A stretch of 64,000 nt of DNA from Peptococcaceae bacterium UBA5752 (GTDB lineage: Bacteria; Bacillota; Dehalobacteriia; UBA4068), in the NCBI GenBank assembly GCA_002419055.1, contig DIFI01000017.1, positions 62,001-126,000 of the forward strand. Reading direction: 5' to 3'. Position 1 is the stretch's first letter. Each line of letters begins with the position of its first letter. Below, one piece after another: positions 42,249 to 51,000 of this stretch. A model generated the notes under the pieces. The model did not search any database, was not told the DNA's origin, and worked only from the letters and a program-made list of their open reading frames with translations. The position numbers and the translations under genes are program-made.

Positions 42249-43433
42249 TTATCTCCTCCTCTGTCTCTGTCCCAGATGGGTATATACAGGTCCGGTCTCG
42301 CCGGTCACAGTAATATACGCCAGCCGACCGAACACTTCTTCAACATCTTCTGTCTTTAAGTCACGACCGCCCAAACCGTAAACGATATCGATCAGATACG
42401 GACGATCCTTGAGATCATACAAAGCGCTGCGAGTCTCGGCAAATAACGGGCCGCCGTTTGCCGAAAAGCCTTCGGACTTATCCATGACAGCCACGGCCTT
42501 GGTATTAGCCAAAGCCCGCGCCAGTTCCTCGCCCGGGAATGGACGAAAGACTCTGACTTTTATAAGCCCTGCCTTTACTCCATTCTCCCGCAGCTTATCG
42601 ACAGCCGCTTTGGCAGTTCCGGCACTTGATCCGATCAAAACCAACGCAAGCTGGGCATCCTCCATACGATATTCTTCGAAAAGGCCATAGTGCCTGCCGG
42701 AAATCTTGGCAAATTCCGCGGCAACCTCCAGTATGCGGGCCTTGGCGGCCTTCATTGCCTCCGCCTCCATAACCTTGTGTTCCATGTAATATGGACTGAT
42801 ATCGTATGGTCCTACCGCCAGCGGATTTTCTTTTTTCAACAGATAATTTTCGGGGTTATATTCCCCGACAAACTTGCGCACGGCATCCGTCTCCAAAAGC
42901 TCTATATTTTCTACGGCATGACTGGTAATGAAGCCATCCATACAGGTCATCACCGGTAAGCGTACGCTTGGCGTCTCGCCGACAGGCACGGCCATGATAA
43001 AATTATCGTAGGCCTCCTGATTATTTTCGGCATAGATTTGAATCCAGCCGCTATCACGGGCTCCCATAGAGTCGGAGTGGTCGTTGTTGATGTTAATAGG
43101 CCCCGAAAGAGCGCGGTTGACGCAGGCCAGTGTAATAGGCAGCCGGCATGAAGCCGCGATGTACAAAAGCTCGTACATCAGTGCCAATCCGCAGGATGAA
43201 GTAGCACAGACGGATCTTGCTCCCGCCGCTTCCGCTGCAACGCATACAGACATCGAACTGTGCTCTGACTCCACGGTTACGTATTCGGTATCTACCTCGC
43301 CGTCGGCCACATATTGGGCGAAGTGTTCAGGAATTTCTGTGGAGGGTGTGATTGGGAATGCTCCCATAACGTCAGGGTTTATCTGCTTTATGGCATAAGC
43401 TACAGCCTCGTTACCGGATAAACAGTTGCTCAT
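42249..43433 (-). CDS. 2-oxoacid:ferredoxin oxidoreductase, alpha subunit
   Basis: The 394-residue alpha subunit has the TPP-pyrimidine domain: GNEAVAYAIKQINPDVMGAF, ITPSTEIPEHFAQYV with YVTVESEHSSMSVCV, ATSSCGLALMYELLY, and then the C-terminal domain with KVRVFRPFPGEEL. These blocks fit pyruvate or branched-chain 2-oxoacid enzymes of the four-subunit type; the substrate cannot be read from sequence. AGGAGGTGAG precedes the ATG. It overlaps the delta subunit gene by four bases. Confidence 0.92.
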   Translation of the reverse strand: MSNCLSGNEAVAYAIKQINPDVMGAFPITPSTEIPEHFAQYVADGEVDTEYVTVESEHSSMSVCVAAEAAGARSVCATSSCGLALMYELLYIAASCRLPITLACVNRALSGPININNDHSDSMGARDSGWIQIYAENNQEAYDNFIMAVPVGETPSVRLPVMTCMDGFITSHAVENIELLETDAVRKFVGEYNPENYLLKKENPLAVGPYDISPYYMEHKVMEAEAMKAAKARILEVAAEFAKISGRHYGLFEEYRMEDAQLALVLIGSSAGTAKAAVDKLRENGVKAGLIKVRVFRPFPGEELARALANTKAVAVMDKSEGFSANGGPLFAETRSALYDLKDRPYLIDIVYGLGGRDLKTEDVEEVFGRLAYITVTGETGPVYTHLGQRQRRR

Positions 43434-43738
43434 ATGGGCTCACCTCCTGTAACCATTTTAATCGCCGCAAAGGGACATACGTTCTCACAGATGCCGCAGC
43501 CTTTGCAGTGCATATAATCGAATTCCAGACGTTTGCCATCCTTGACAGGAATAGCAATGTCCGGACAGAATGGCACACATAGCATACAATGTTTACATGC
43601 TTGGGCAATAAAAACGGGCGTGTCGGTCCGCCAAGTGCCGGTATTGAAGTCCCGCGCGGTTCCCGCCTCGTAGATTTCGCCGCCGGGGGTTAGGTCCTCC
43701 AAAGGTGTATGTTCGTTGATATCCTTTGCATGAATCAT
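43430..43738 (-). CDS. 2-oxoacid:ferredoxin oxidoreductase, delta (ferredoxin) subunit
   Basis: The 102-residue PorD/VorD subunit carries two [4Fe-4S] motifs: CKHCMLCVPFCPD and CKGCGICENVCPF. The N-terminal TGTWRTDTPVF is typical of this subunit. It passes electrons from the active site to external ferredoxin. Overlaps of four bases with both neighbours show tight coupling. Confidence 0.93.
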   Translation of the reverse strand: MIHAKDINEHTPLEDLTPGGEIYEAGTARDFNTGTWRTDTPVFIAQACKHCMLCVPFCPDIAIPVKDGKRLEFDYMHCKGCGICENVCPFAAIKMVTGGEPI

Positions 43739-44319
43739 CCTACCTGCACCTCCTCCATGGATTTCTTCAAAGTTGCCATGTTGCCCTCGATAACTTGGGG
43801 CTTGGTAGCAAATTTATGTTTAAACGATTCTTCTATATCCGTAAAAAAACGCTCTATTTCCAAAGCGCCGCTCACCTTAATCACAGCGGCCAACAAAGGA
43901 GTATTGGGGAAGTTTTTGCCCAAAATCTCTTCTGAAATGCGGCGGGCATCTATGGTGCAGACTTTTCCGGTCCATCCTCGCAGCTTGCTGCGTATCTCGG
44001 CAGGAGAGCTGGGTGTGTTAATGATTATTGCTCCGCCTTCTTTTAGCCCTTCGGTAACGTCGACGCTATCCAGCAGAGTTTCGTCTAAAACGACCACATA
44101 GTTTGGATAGTAAATGTTGGAATGGATAGTGCACCGTTTCTCACTTATTCGGTTATAAGCCGTAATAGGAGCTCCCATACGTTCCGGACCATACTCCGGA
44201 AACCCCTGCACAAATTTTCCTTCCAGACCAGCCACTTCCGCCAGCAGCAAACAGGCCATCTTAGCTCCCTGTCCGCCCCGGCCGTGCCAGCGAATTTCTA
44301 CCATATCGTTGGTCACCAT
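43735..44319 (-). CDS. 2-oxoacid:ferredoxin oxidoreductase, gamma subunit
   Basis: The 194-residue gamma subunit has IRWHGRGGQGAKMACLLLAE, FPEYGPERMGAPITAYNR and VVLDETLL. The start was placed at ATG 44319 (GGAGGAAAAGGTA upstream); a TTG 15 bases earlier overlaps that site. First gene of the gamma-delta-alpha-beta operon. The gamma domain probably binds coenzyme A. The gene is led by a T-box whose terminator ends 33 bases before this start. Confidence 0.93.
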   Translation of the reverse strand: MVTNDMVEIRWHGRGGQGAKMACLLLAEVAGLEGKFVQGFPEYGPERMGAPITAYNRISEKRCTIHSNIYYPNYVVVLDETLLDSVDVTEGLKEGGAIIINTPSSPAEIRSKLRGWTGKVCTIDARRISEEILGKNFPNTPLLAAVIKVSGALEIERFFTDIEESFKHKFATKPQVIEGNMATLKKSMEEVQVG

Positions 44320-44351
44320 TACCTTTTCCTCCAATCATTATGATTGATATA

Positions 44352-44600
44352 TAAAAAAGCTTTCGTTCCGCAAAGGGACGAAAGCTTAAAAGCCATTCGC
44401 TATACCACCCATTATTAAGCGTACTATCATATGCTTTCCCTGTGACGGGGGAACCCGTCGGAGCCTACTTGATTTCTCGTTCGGTCCGCAGCTCAGGAGT
44501 GATTTTCTGGTTCAGACTACTGGCACCGGGCTCGCACCATCCCCGGCTCTCTGAAACGTTCGGCTGAAACATACTCTCTCCGTCAATGCCTTTTATGTGA
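44352..44600 (-). ncRNA. T-box leader of the 2-oxoacid oxidoreductase operon
   Basis: Read on the minus strand, the leader has a stem I segment (GAGAGCCGGGGATGGTGCGA, then GCCCGGTGCC), a specifier region (GAACCAGAAAATCACTCC), GAGCTGC..., AAGTAGGCTCCGACGGG with CCCGTCAC, and the T-box sequence GGGTGGTATAGCG at about 44397-44409, whose TGG can pair with an uncharged tRNA acceptor end. The terminator stem AAGCTTTCGTCC / GGAACGAAAGCTT (44357-44386) plus T-run completes it. ATC (Ile) is my best reading of the specifier, but a neighbouring triplet such as AAA or ACT is possible. Leader with this set is not a protein gene despite an open frame across it. Confidence 0.9.
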
Positions 44601-44608
44601 TTATAATA

Positions 44609-44637
44609 ACTATAAACGCTTAATGGCGTTTTGTCAA
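44609..44637 (-). promoter_or_regulatory. Promoter of the T-box/oxidoreductase operon
   Basis: On the minus strand TTGACA (44632-44637) and TATAGT (44609-44614) are 17 bases apart. Transcription would start at about 44602, just before the T-box. Confidence 0.8.
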
Positions 44638-44813
44638 TCACTTTTCTGATTATTATATTAATTACCAAAATATACCCGATTTAACGTTCAAAATCACATT
44701 AAAATTATATAATATATTTTTCAATTTCATTGTTTAATTTTTTTTGGTTTCAATAATATTTTAGTTTTTACCTCTCAGCTATTTTATATTATAATTACCT
44801 TTTTGGTGGAGCT

Positions 44814-44890
44814 GAGGAGAATCGTACTCCTGTCCGAAAGAGAACCCACAAAACTTATACGATCGTAGCACATAGCCCAAATACCAAAAT
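44814..44890 (-). pseudogene. Degenerate 3' end of tmRNA (ssrA)
   Basis: On the minus strand the last ~75 bases read GCTACGATCGTATAAG (end of a pseudoknot), TGTGGGTTCTCTTTC, then GGACAGGAGTACGATTCTCC (T arm) and TCAGCTCCACCA (acceptor arm with CCA), as in clostridial tmRNA. The T loop reads TACGATT instead of TTCGATT, and no 5' part or tag-peptide region is present upstream, so it is not functional. Fragments like this are left where an element integrated into, or was excised from, the tmRNA 3' end. Confidence 0.75.
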
Positions 44891-44902
44891 GCTGATATAA
44901 GA

Positions 44903-45058
44903 TTATTCTTTTACGTTTATGTAAATATTTTCGGCTTTCTGCTGGATATTGATCAGCTTTTCTTTCGCTAAACCATAATTATTGCTATCCATCTCTTTAA
45001 TTGCATCTATAATTCCGTTAAATAGGACTTTATAGAGTTTTTTACAATATTCCATCAT
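44903..45058 (-). CDS. 51-residue protein divergent from the XRE gene
   Basis: A short gene (ATG 45058, AGGGGGCACT five bases upstream) encodes a helical, charged protein: LYKVLFNGIIDAIKEMDSNN, then LAKEKLINIQQKAENIYIN. It has no signal peptide and I do not recognise it. It is divergent from the XRE gene across three AACC-N6-GGTT sites and starts close to them, so it is probably controlled by that regulator. Confidence 0.6.
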   Translation of the reverse strand: MMEYCKKLYKVLFNGIIDAIKEMDSNNYGLAKEKLINIQQKAENIYINVKE

Positions 45059-45102
45059 AGTGCCCCCTAAAGTATTTTTATACTTTTAACAGATAATATT
45101 TT

Positions 45103-45171
45103 AACCATGCGTGGTTATAATATCATATAATAATCCGAAAGTCAACCGCATATGGTTAACCTTTTATGGTT
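45103..45171. promoter_or_regulatory. Three AACC-N6-GGTT palindromes in the divergent promoter region
   Basis: The sites are AACCATGCGTGGTT (45103-45116), AACCGCATATGGTT (45144-45157) and AACCTTTTATGGTT (45158-45171). Sites 2 and 3 touch; site 1 is 27 bases away. The spacing suits cooperative binding by the XRE dimer, as in phage operators. Confidence 0.8.
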
Positions 45172-45215
45172 AATTAGTATACACTTGCCCTATAGAATAG
45201 AAAGGGGCAACCGAA

Positions 45216-45458
45216 ATGACATATTCTCAGGTAATAGGCAAAAGAATAAAAGAATTGTGCCAAAAAAACAACATCACTGTAAATAGATTAGCAACATTAT
45301 CGGGTATTACACAATCAACATTGGATAATATTGTAAAGGGAAACAGCAAAAATCCCAGCATTAGAACACTACATCGTATTGCTGTTGGTCTTAATATGAC
45401 AGTATCTGAACTACTGGATTTTCCGGAAATGAATAATACTATTTTTAAAGATGAGTAA
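45216..45458 (+). CDS. XRE-family transcriptional regulator
   Basis: An 80-residue, single-domain HTH protein: GKRIKELCQKNNITVNRLAT, LSGITQSTLDNIVKGNSK and IRTLHRIAVGLNMTVSELL, a Cro/C1-type fold. AAAGGGG precedes the ATG. It is divergent from the 51-residue gene, with three palindromes between, and is followed 60 bases later by a ribbon-helix-helix gene. It probably represses the divergent promoters. Confidence 0.92.
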   Translation: MTYSQVIGKRIKELCQKNNITVNRLATLSGITQSTLDNIVKGNSKNPSIRTLHRIAVGLNMTVSELLDFPEMNNTIFKDE

Positions 45459-45518
45459 TTATGGAAAAGCAGCATATTTAATTAAAGCCCATATGTGCGT
45501 CAAAGGAGAATTAATATT

Positions 45519-45683
45519 ATGAAAGATACATTATCCAGATACACGCTCCGTATCAGTCCAGGATTGCTTGATAAATTAGGATATATTGCAGAATTTGAGG
45601 GTAGAACGAAAAACAAAGAGCTTGAGCAACTTATCAAAAAACGCATAGAAGAATTCGAGTCTAAACATGGAGAAATTCAATAA
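45519..45683 (+). CDS. Ribbon-helix-helix (Arc-like) DNA-binding protein
   Basis: A 54-residue protein starting MKDTLSRYTLRISPGLLDKL with KNKELEQLIKKRIEEFE, the Arc/MetJ-type pattern of a short strand followed by two helices. AAAGGAG precedes the ATG. A start eight codons upstream is not supported. Arc-like proteins of this size often bind phage or toxin-antitoxin promoters. It forms a possible operon with the XRE gene and is followed by a terminator. No toxin-like gene is seen next to it. Confidence 0.8.
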   Translation: MKDTLSRYTLRISPGLLDKLGYIAEFEGRTKNKELEQLIKKRIEEFESKHGEIQ

Positions 45684-45706
45684 TAGAAACAAATCATGTG
45701 CCATTT

Positions 45707-45740
45707 AAAAACACTATGTTCATTGAGAACATAGTGTTTT
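45707..45740 (+). terminator. Terminator of the regulator module
   Basis: Perfect 14-base stem AAAACACTATGTTC / GAACATAGTGTTTT around ATTGA, then TATTTTTG. Confidence 0.85.
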
Positions 45741-45745
45741 ATTTT

Positions 45746-45765
45746 TGGCGAAGCTGAGGAGAGTT
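45746..45765 (-). repeat. Short second copy of the tmRNA 3'-end sequence
   Basis: TGGCGAAGCTGAGGAGAGTT matches the outer 20 bases of the tmRNA-end fragment at 44814-44833 (TGGTGGAGCTGAGGAGAATC) at 16 of 20 positions and in the same direction. The copies bracket the XRE/RHH/51-residue module, about 930 bases apart. Confidence 0.5.
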
Positions 45766-45820
45766 ATCTAATCACAATTATTTTGATACAAATTGGCGTT
45801 CGCCGTACACGGCCATAAAT

Positions 45821-47668
45821 TTACTGATTTTCTCTGAGATATAGATCTTTGAGAATAACCGAATAGTAAATGGTATCATTTGTGGGATCAACGCTGATAT
45901 CTATATTGCTAAAGACTAAAAGTACGTCGACTTCCGCAGTATCGAGCTGTAAACTCATATCCTCAAAAGTCGCCTCTGCACTTCCGGCGTATCCGGGAGG
46001 ATATTTATTGCTAATAGCGTCAATATAACTGTTCAGGTCCTTCTCGATGATCAAACGGTCGTCCAGCAGGATCTTAATCGAAGGAATGCCTGTGTTGGAT
46101 ACAGTCCAATAGATTTGATACGCACCCCTTTCGCCGTCGACGGTAGCATGTGCTTCACCTTTTCCGTATTCGTCCTGCAGATTGACCGCCCATCTGTAAC
46201 CGCTTATATCAATGGCCGCAGGAGGCAAAGACAGGTATGTCCCGAGATTTTCGCCGGGCTCGCTGTAGTCATCTTCAATCCAGGTCTTTTCGAAACCGAG
46301 TTTTGTTTTGAACACATCGCTTTGACCGAGATCCTTATCAAACCAGGTCGGCAGCTTTGCATCAGGAGCATTCGCAAGATAATCAACCGCGTCGGTGATT
46401 GCTGCGCGCACGTCCTGATCGGGTTCGGCAGCCGCGGGCGTAAGCTTGTCGTCATTCAGCATGCCTTCGTCGACCAGCAATGTTTCAAGCCGACTGACCT
46501 GAGACTTGACCGGCAGCGCATAGTAGCCTACAGCCGGTAATACCGCAAATACAGCCAGGATGCAGGCCAGAACGGCAATCATACAATGAGCTTTGGATTT
46601 TTTGACAAGCAGCAAAACATCACCTACAGCAGCAAGGATCCATATCAGAATAAAAATATATTCGGTGAGCTTGAGCCCTGAATATTGCAGCTGGTTTACC
46701 AATGCCCACGCCTCAAATATAAGTATGACCATCGATGCGATGGGATAAACGCGGCGGTATAATTTCGCCAGCCCGGATTCGTGCCCGGTAACCATTGCAT
46801 GGAGCCAGAGACCGCCGATCGTATATACAGCGGATATGACGGAAAGCCGTACGAAGGGAACCTGCATACCGCTCAAAACAGTTTTGCCTGCCCAAATAAG
46901 CAGCACTACGGTTAACGCCAGCACGATCGGAATCATGATGTACCCGAAAAGTATCTCTATGAACCGAGGCTGTTTCTGAGCGATTCCGCGATGTTCGTCT
47001 GCTGCTCCCTTGCGAAAATCGGGGAAATAGCCGATGAAAATAGAAAATGCGAGGAAGCCGACAACAGTTCCAATGTACATGTAAACTTTGCCGCTCATCG
47101 CGTGATAAAGCAGAGACTGTATGGCCCGCGTGACTCCGGTGGCGCCGAGCATTATTACCGCGCCATAGATCAGGGCAAGGAAGAAAGACTTGTGAGTCAT
47201 GAAAAAGGACGAGGTAAAATCGGAACGGTCTTTCGGATAGCCGGCCAATATGATAAAGGCAATCATGCTTACAAACATGGCGACGCTGACACGAGCGGCA
47301 GCCAGAGTTGAAATCACGTCGTAACGTGAACCGGGCAGCTCAGTACCGCCAAACAGGTAAAGCCCAAGGAATGTTACGACTACGACCGCGACGCCGAGCA
47401 GGTTGGAGATCAGAATATCTTTGGACGTATTAAAGCGGCTCTGCGCGGCTGTGATTGACGCCATACTGAATATTGCACCCATAGCGAAAGACCAATGCAG
47501 ACAGTTGAACAGAAAATTGAAAGGTTCCTGCTGAGGCCAATCAAGCTGGATCCTGATTGCCGTAATAATCGCGAATGCCAGAGCGCTGCCAATAGAAGCC
47601 GGGAAGGTCCGGAAAGCTTTAATTGCTCCTTTAAAAATATTCGATATAGATTGGGCAAAATTGTTCAT
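45821..47668 (-). CDS. DUF4153 membrane protein with C-terminal extracytoplasmic domain
   Basis: The 615-residue protein has 12 or more membrane helices in its first 400 residues, with the DUF4153 features LLGVAVVVVTFLGLYLFGG, YTIGGLWLHAMVTGHESGLAKLYRRVYP and AVGYYALPVKSQVSRL. About 200 residues after it (LPPAAIDISGYRWAVNLQDE and others) are soluble and acidic, a normal extension in this family. Function is unknown; DUF4153 proteins are found near cell-envelope genes. ATG 47668 has GGAGG upstream, and the SLH protein genes lie next in line. Confidence 0.85.
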   Translation of the reverse strand: MNNFAQSISNIFKGAIKAFRTFPASIGSALAFAIITAIRIQLDWPQQEPFNFLFNCLHWSFAMGAIFSMASITAAQSRFNTSKDILISNLLGVAVVVVTFLGLYLFGGTELPGSRYDVISTLAAARVSVAMFVSMIAFIILAGYPKDRSDFTSSFFMTHKSFFLALIYGAVIMLGATGVTRAIQSLLYHAMSGKVYMYIGTVVGFLAFSIFIGYFPDFRKGAADEHRGIAQKQPRFIEILFGYIMIPIVLALTVVLLIWAGKTVLSGMQVPFVRLSVISAVYTIGGLWLHAMVTGHESGLAKLYRRVYPIASMVILIFEAWALVNQLQYSGLKLTEYIFILIWILAAVGDVLLLVKKSKAHCMIAVLACILAVFAVLPAVGYYALPVKSQVSRLETLLVDEGMLNDDKLTPAAAEPDQDVRAAITDAVDYLANAPDAKLPTWFDKDLGQSDVFKTKLGFEKTWIEDDYSEPGENLGTYLSLPPAAIDISGYRWAVNLQDEYGKGEAHATVDGERGAYQIYWTVSNTGIPSIKILLDDRLIIEKDLNSYIDAISNKYPPGYAGSAEATFEDMSLQLDTAEVDVLLVFSNIDISVDPTNDTIYYSVILKDLYLRENQ

Positions 47669-47892
47669 GCTTGTTCCTCCAAAAAGATGAATGCAGGTTG
47701 TTTAGACGATAACAGAAATAGAAACCTTCAAATAAAACCGACAGGAAACATGTACCTTGCATTTTCAATCAAAGCACTCGTCGTTGCCCTATTTATATAT
47801 AATATCACACGGTTTTTGTTTTTTAAACTCCCCAGTAAAAAAGGCAAATAAATTACCTTTGAGGGTTTCCTTTTAAACAGATCCGCTTATGA

Positions 47893-47971
47893 TGAACATA
47901 ACATTAAAAAAGGCTACGAATTTCTCGTAGCCTTTTTTAATACTCTTAGGGGTTGGCTTTTTAGTAAAACA
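47893..47971. repeat. Copy A of an 80-base repeat that flanks the SLH region
   Basis: The sequence from TGAACATAACATTAAAAAAG through TCGTAGCCTTTTTTAATACT and AGTAAAACA recurs at 59016-59107 as copy B, with a few base changes and one 12-base deletion. Copies are in the same orientation, 11.1 kb apart, on either side of the two SLH genes and the 510-residue gene. Confidence 0.85.
47906..47938. terminator. Terminator in repeat copy A
   Basis: Perfect stem AAAAAAGGCTACGA / TCGTAGCCTTTTTT around TTTC; about 100 bases past the stop of the first SLH gene. Confidence 0.85.
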
Positions 47972-48039
47972 AATTATTAATCTCGATTCCTGCAAAGTCA
48001 GATATTTTTAGCAGGAAAACATTTTTTATTACTGCCCAT

Positions 48040-51000
48040 TTATTCCATGCAATTAACAAAACGCATAAGTATTGTCGCCACCTGAGCGCGGCTGGCATTA
48101 CCGGCAGGGTCAAGCGTTGTTTCACTCACACCGGTAATCAATCCCTCTGCTACAGCCCATTTAACGGAGGTAAGAGCCCAATTAGAAATTGTTTCTAAAT
48201 CGGTGAAAGTCTCCAAACTATCCGATGCTGAAACATCATAACCCTTATAGCTTGCATAGCGGTAAAGGATAGCCGCCATCTGCTCACGGGTGATAGGATC
48301 GTTGGGCCCAAATGTATCTGCGTCATACCCCTCTACTATATTATTTTCGGCCGCCCAAATAACTGCATCGGTATACCAAGTCCCCGCTGAAACATCCGAG
48401 AAATGATTGGCAGCTGCCGTATTAGGTTCGCCGTCAAGTCTCCACAAAACCGTTACAAGCATTGCTCTCGTCATGTCAGCGTTTGGTTCAAAGGTCGTTG
48501 CGGAAGTCCCGTTAAATAGTCCGGCCAGCAGCACATAGTCAATCCCCTCGTGATACCACAAACTGGTGTCAACATCTGTAAATGCTTTACTGGGGCAGTC
48601 GTGTTCAAATTTCGCCGCTATTGTGTGATTTGCTGTAATTGAGGAAAACGTATATTGCGTTACCGCTCCAACACTAACCCCGTCTATCAGCACGTCGGAT
48701 ATAATATATCCTTCGTTGGGCGTTATAGTAAATGTCTTGTTGCTGTATTGCACTGCTGTTGTTGCGCCTGTAGGAGTAATCGTTCCGCCCGTCTCTGCCG
48801 TGGCAGTGATTGTGTATGTAACGGGAGTACTTGATCCTCCACCGCTTGGGGGTGTAGATTTCGATACTGTAAATAGTCCGTTGGTGAAATCGAACTGAAT
48901 ACTATCTCTGACAAATAGGTTTTCATCAAACATAGCAGTCAGATAATCAGAGTATTCACTGTAAAAATCATGATTGTATTCACTCAGAACGTAGATTGGG
49001 TAACTGCCTGCGGAATCTGTTGTCCCATAGCAACTTGCATATAACAATCCGTCTGCGTCTTCTTGGAATTGCTGCTCAAAAACGTCACTGTTTGTATTAT
49101 CGCTGATGCTTAAAGTAAATTCAGGAACCGCACCACCGACAGTTGCAGTTTTATCATCGGCTTCAACGGTAATAACTGCCGGGCTAACGGTAAACCTACC
49201 AGAACCCGCAGCAAGATATGTAATTGTATCTTCGCCTACTGTAATATCTTGAACCGTAGAGACTGTCATAACGTAATCGCCGGCAATAAACATATCGATT
49301 ACGTCAACCGGATATAATTCACCGTTCCGATAATAGTTGATTTGATAATCCAATGAATCAGTCGAGAAACCTTCTATTTCGTCACCAAATGTCAGAGGGT
49401 CGCCGTAAACTTCGGTAAACACCCAACTTGCCGGATCAAACGGAGCATCTGACCAGTCATCGCCAAATACCAAATTGCTTATATCAATACTGATTGCAGC
49501 TGTTTCAAATTCTCCGTAACGGAAAAAGCTCAAACCGCCGACAATTTGATTTGGATCATCGTACATCGATTCTGCGAGAAGCACAGGATCTTCTGTCGTC
49601 AGGTAGACAGCAGTTCCACCTAGATGGCTGTTGCCGACCAACCAAACAAAGACTTGACCGTTTTCATCTGCCGTAGCAGTAAAGGTTTTTGTGTAGTCAT
49701 AGTTAAAGTATTCAACCGTTATTTCTGCCAGACCTCCCGGGATTAGGCCACTGAGTATGGTGCGGTAGAGTTGGTAATTGTTTTCGTTATACGGTTCTGT
49801 GCCTTCTTCGTCATTGATGGCGTTAAATAGCGTTGCACTGTCATGAATGAAAAAGTCATCAGAACAAGAAACGGATTCAGCAAATATTGTGCCTCCATAA
49901 ATATCGATATAAGTTTCAGCGGCAATTCCGCCATCTACTATAATAAGAATTTCGTCGTTGGTTCTATAGTTATCCATATATGATCCAATAACGATGCCCG
50001 TTGCACTTGATAGTATAGCAGCACTAATTTTGCCTCCGTATATATAAATCGTATCCGGATTCATTGATATTGGATTTGTTGTTTCAATCGTTCCTGCGGC
50101 TGTAACACTGCCGCCGTAAATACATATTTCGTAAGCGGCTGTGATATCCCCTGTTACATCGACCACAATCTCATTGTTTATGCCATAGTAATCCTCGCTG
50201 TCTCCGATGAAAATCGCGGTGGCGCTGTCGATATTTTCAGCCACAACCTTTCCCCCGTAAATATAAATTGTACGCTCCTGCATCGAATCGGTCGTCCTTA
50301 TCGAACCGCCAACATTAACGACGCCGTAATAAATCGCGATCAGGCTTTCAGCCTCAATATCTCCTGCCACATTTACGACAATTGGAATGTCGGAGGATTC
50401 TTCGTTGTAATAATAATCATCATCAGACCAAATGAATAGAGATTCTGACGTCATATCGCCGCCCACATTTAACTCGGTAAAGTTATAATCGGCATAGTCG
50501 GTTTCGATATAAATCTCATAGTCATCTTCCCAGTCTTCTTCGGTCGGATAATAATCTGTTGGGAAAAATCCAACGTCAATATTTCCGTTAACAGTCACCG
50601 ATCCGCCTTCCTGGTCGTATTCGTATGCGTATATGCTCCCGGCTACGGTAACATAGAGAGGGCCGTCATCACTGTCAAAATAGACATACGGTGCCTGAAT
50701 ATTACCGCCAATATCAAGGATGCAGCCAAAGCTATCTACCTCGTAATCGGCTGTAACATTTTCCGCTACGAAAACACTTGCCGATGTATCAATCCATAGC
50801 TCATAGCATACCTCGATCTCCGCCGCTTTAAGTGTTCCGCCTTCAATGTTAACGGTATCTCCGTCATTATCGGCATGGGTATATAAGCCGCCGGTTCCTA
50901 GATCAAGGTTATCAAAGTAAAGATCAGTACTGTCAATTACATAAAGATTGTGGTTGATAGCTATGCCGTTGCTGCTGATAGGATGCGCTTCATCAAGGGG

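Larger units (their letters stand above)
47669..48039. other. 371-base gap before the SLH genes
   Basis: No gene is supported. It holds the 79-base direct-repeat copy A (47893-47971) and, inside it, the hairpin at 47906-47938, which probably ends the SLH gene transcript from the right. Confidence 0.55.

Noticed and set aside
44465..44668. Open frame of 67 codons across the oxidoreductase leader
   Set aside because: It overlaps the T-box and its promoter, and the structure explains the sequence better than a protein.
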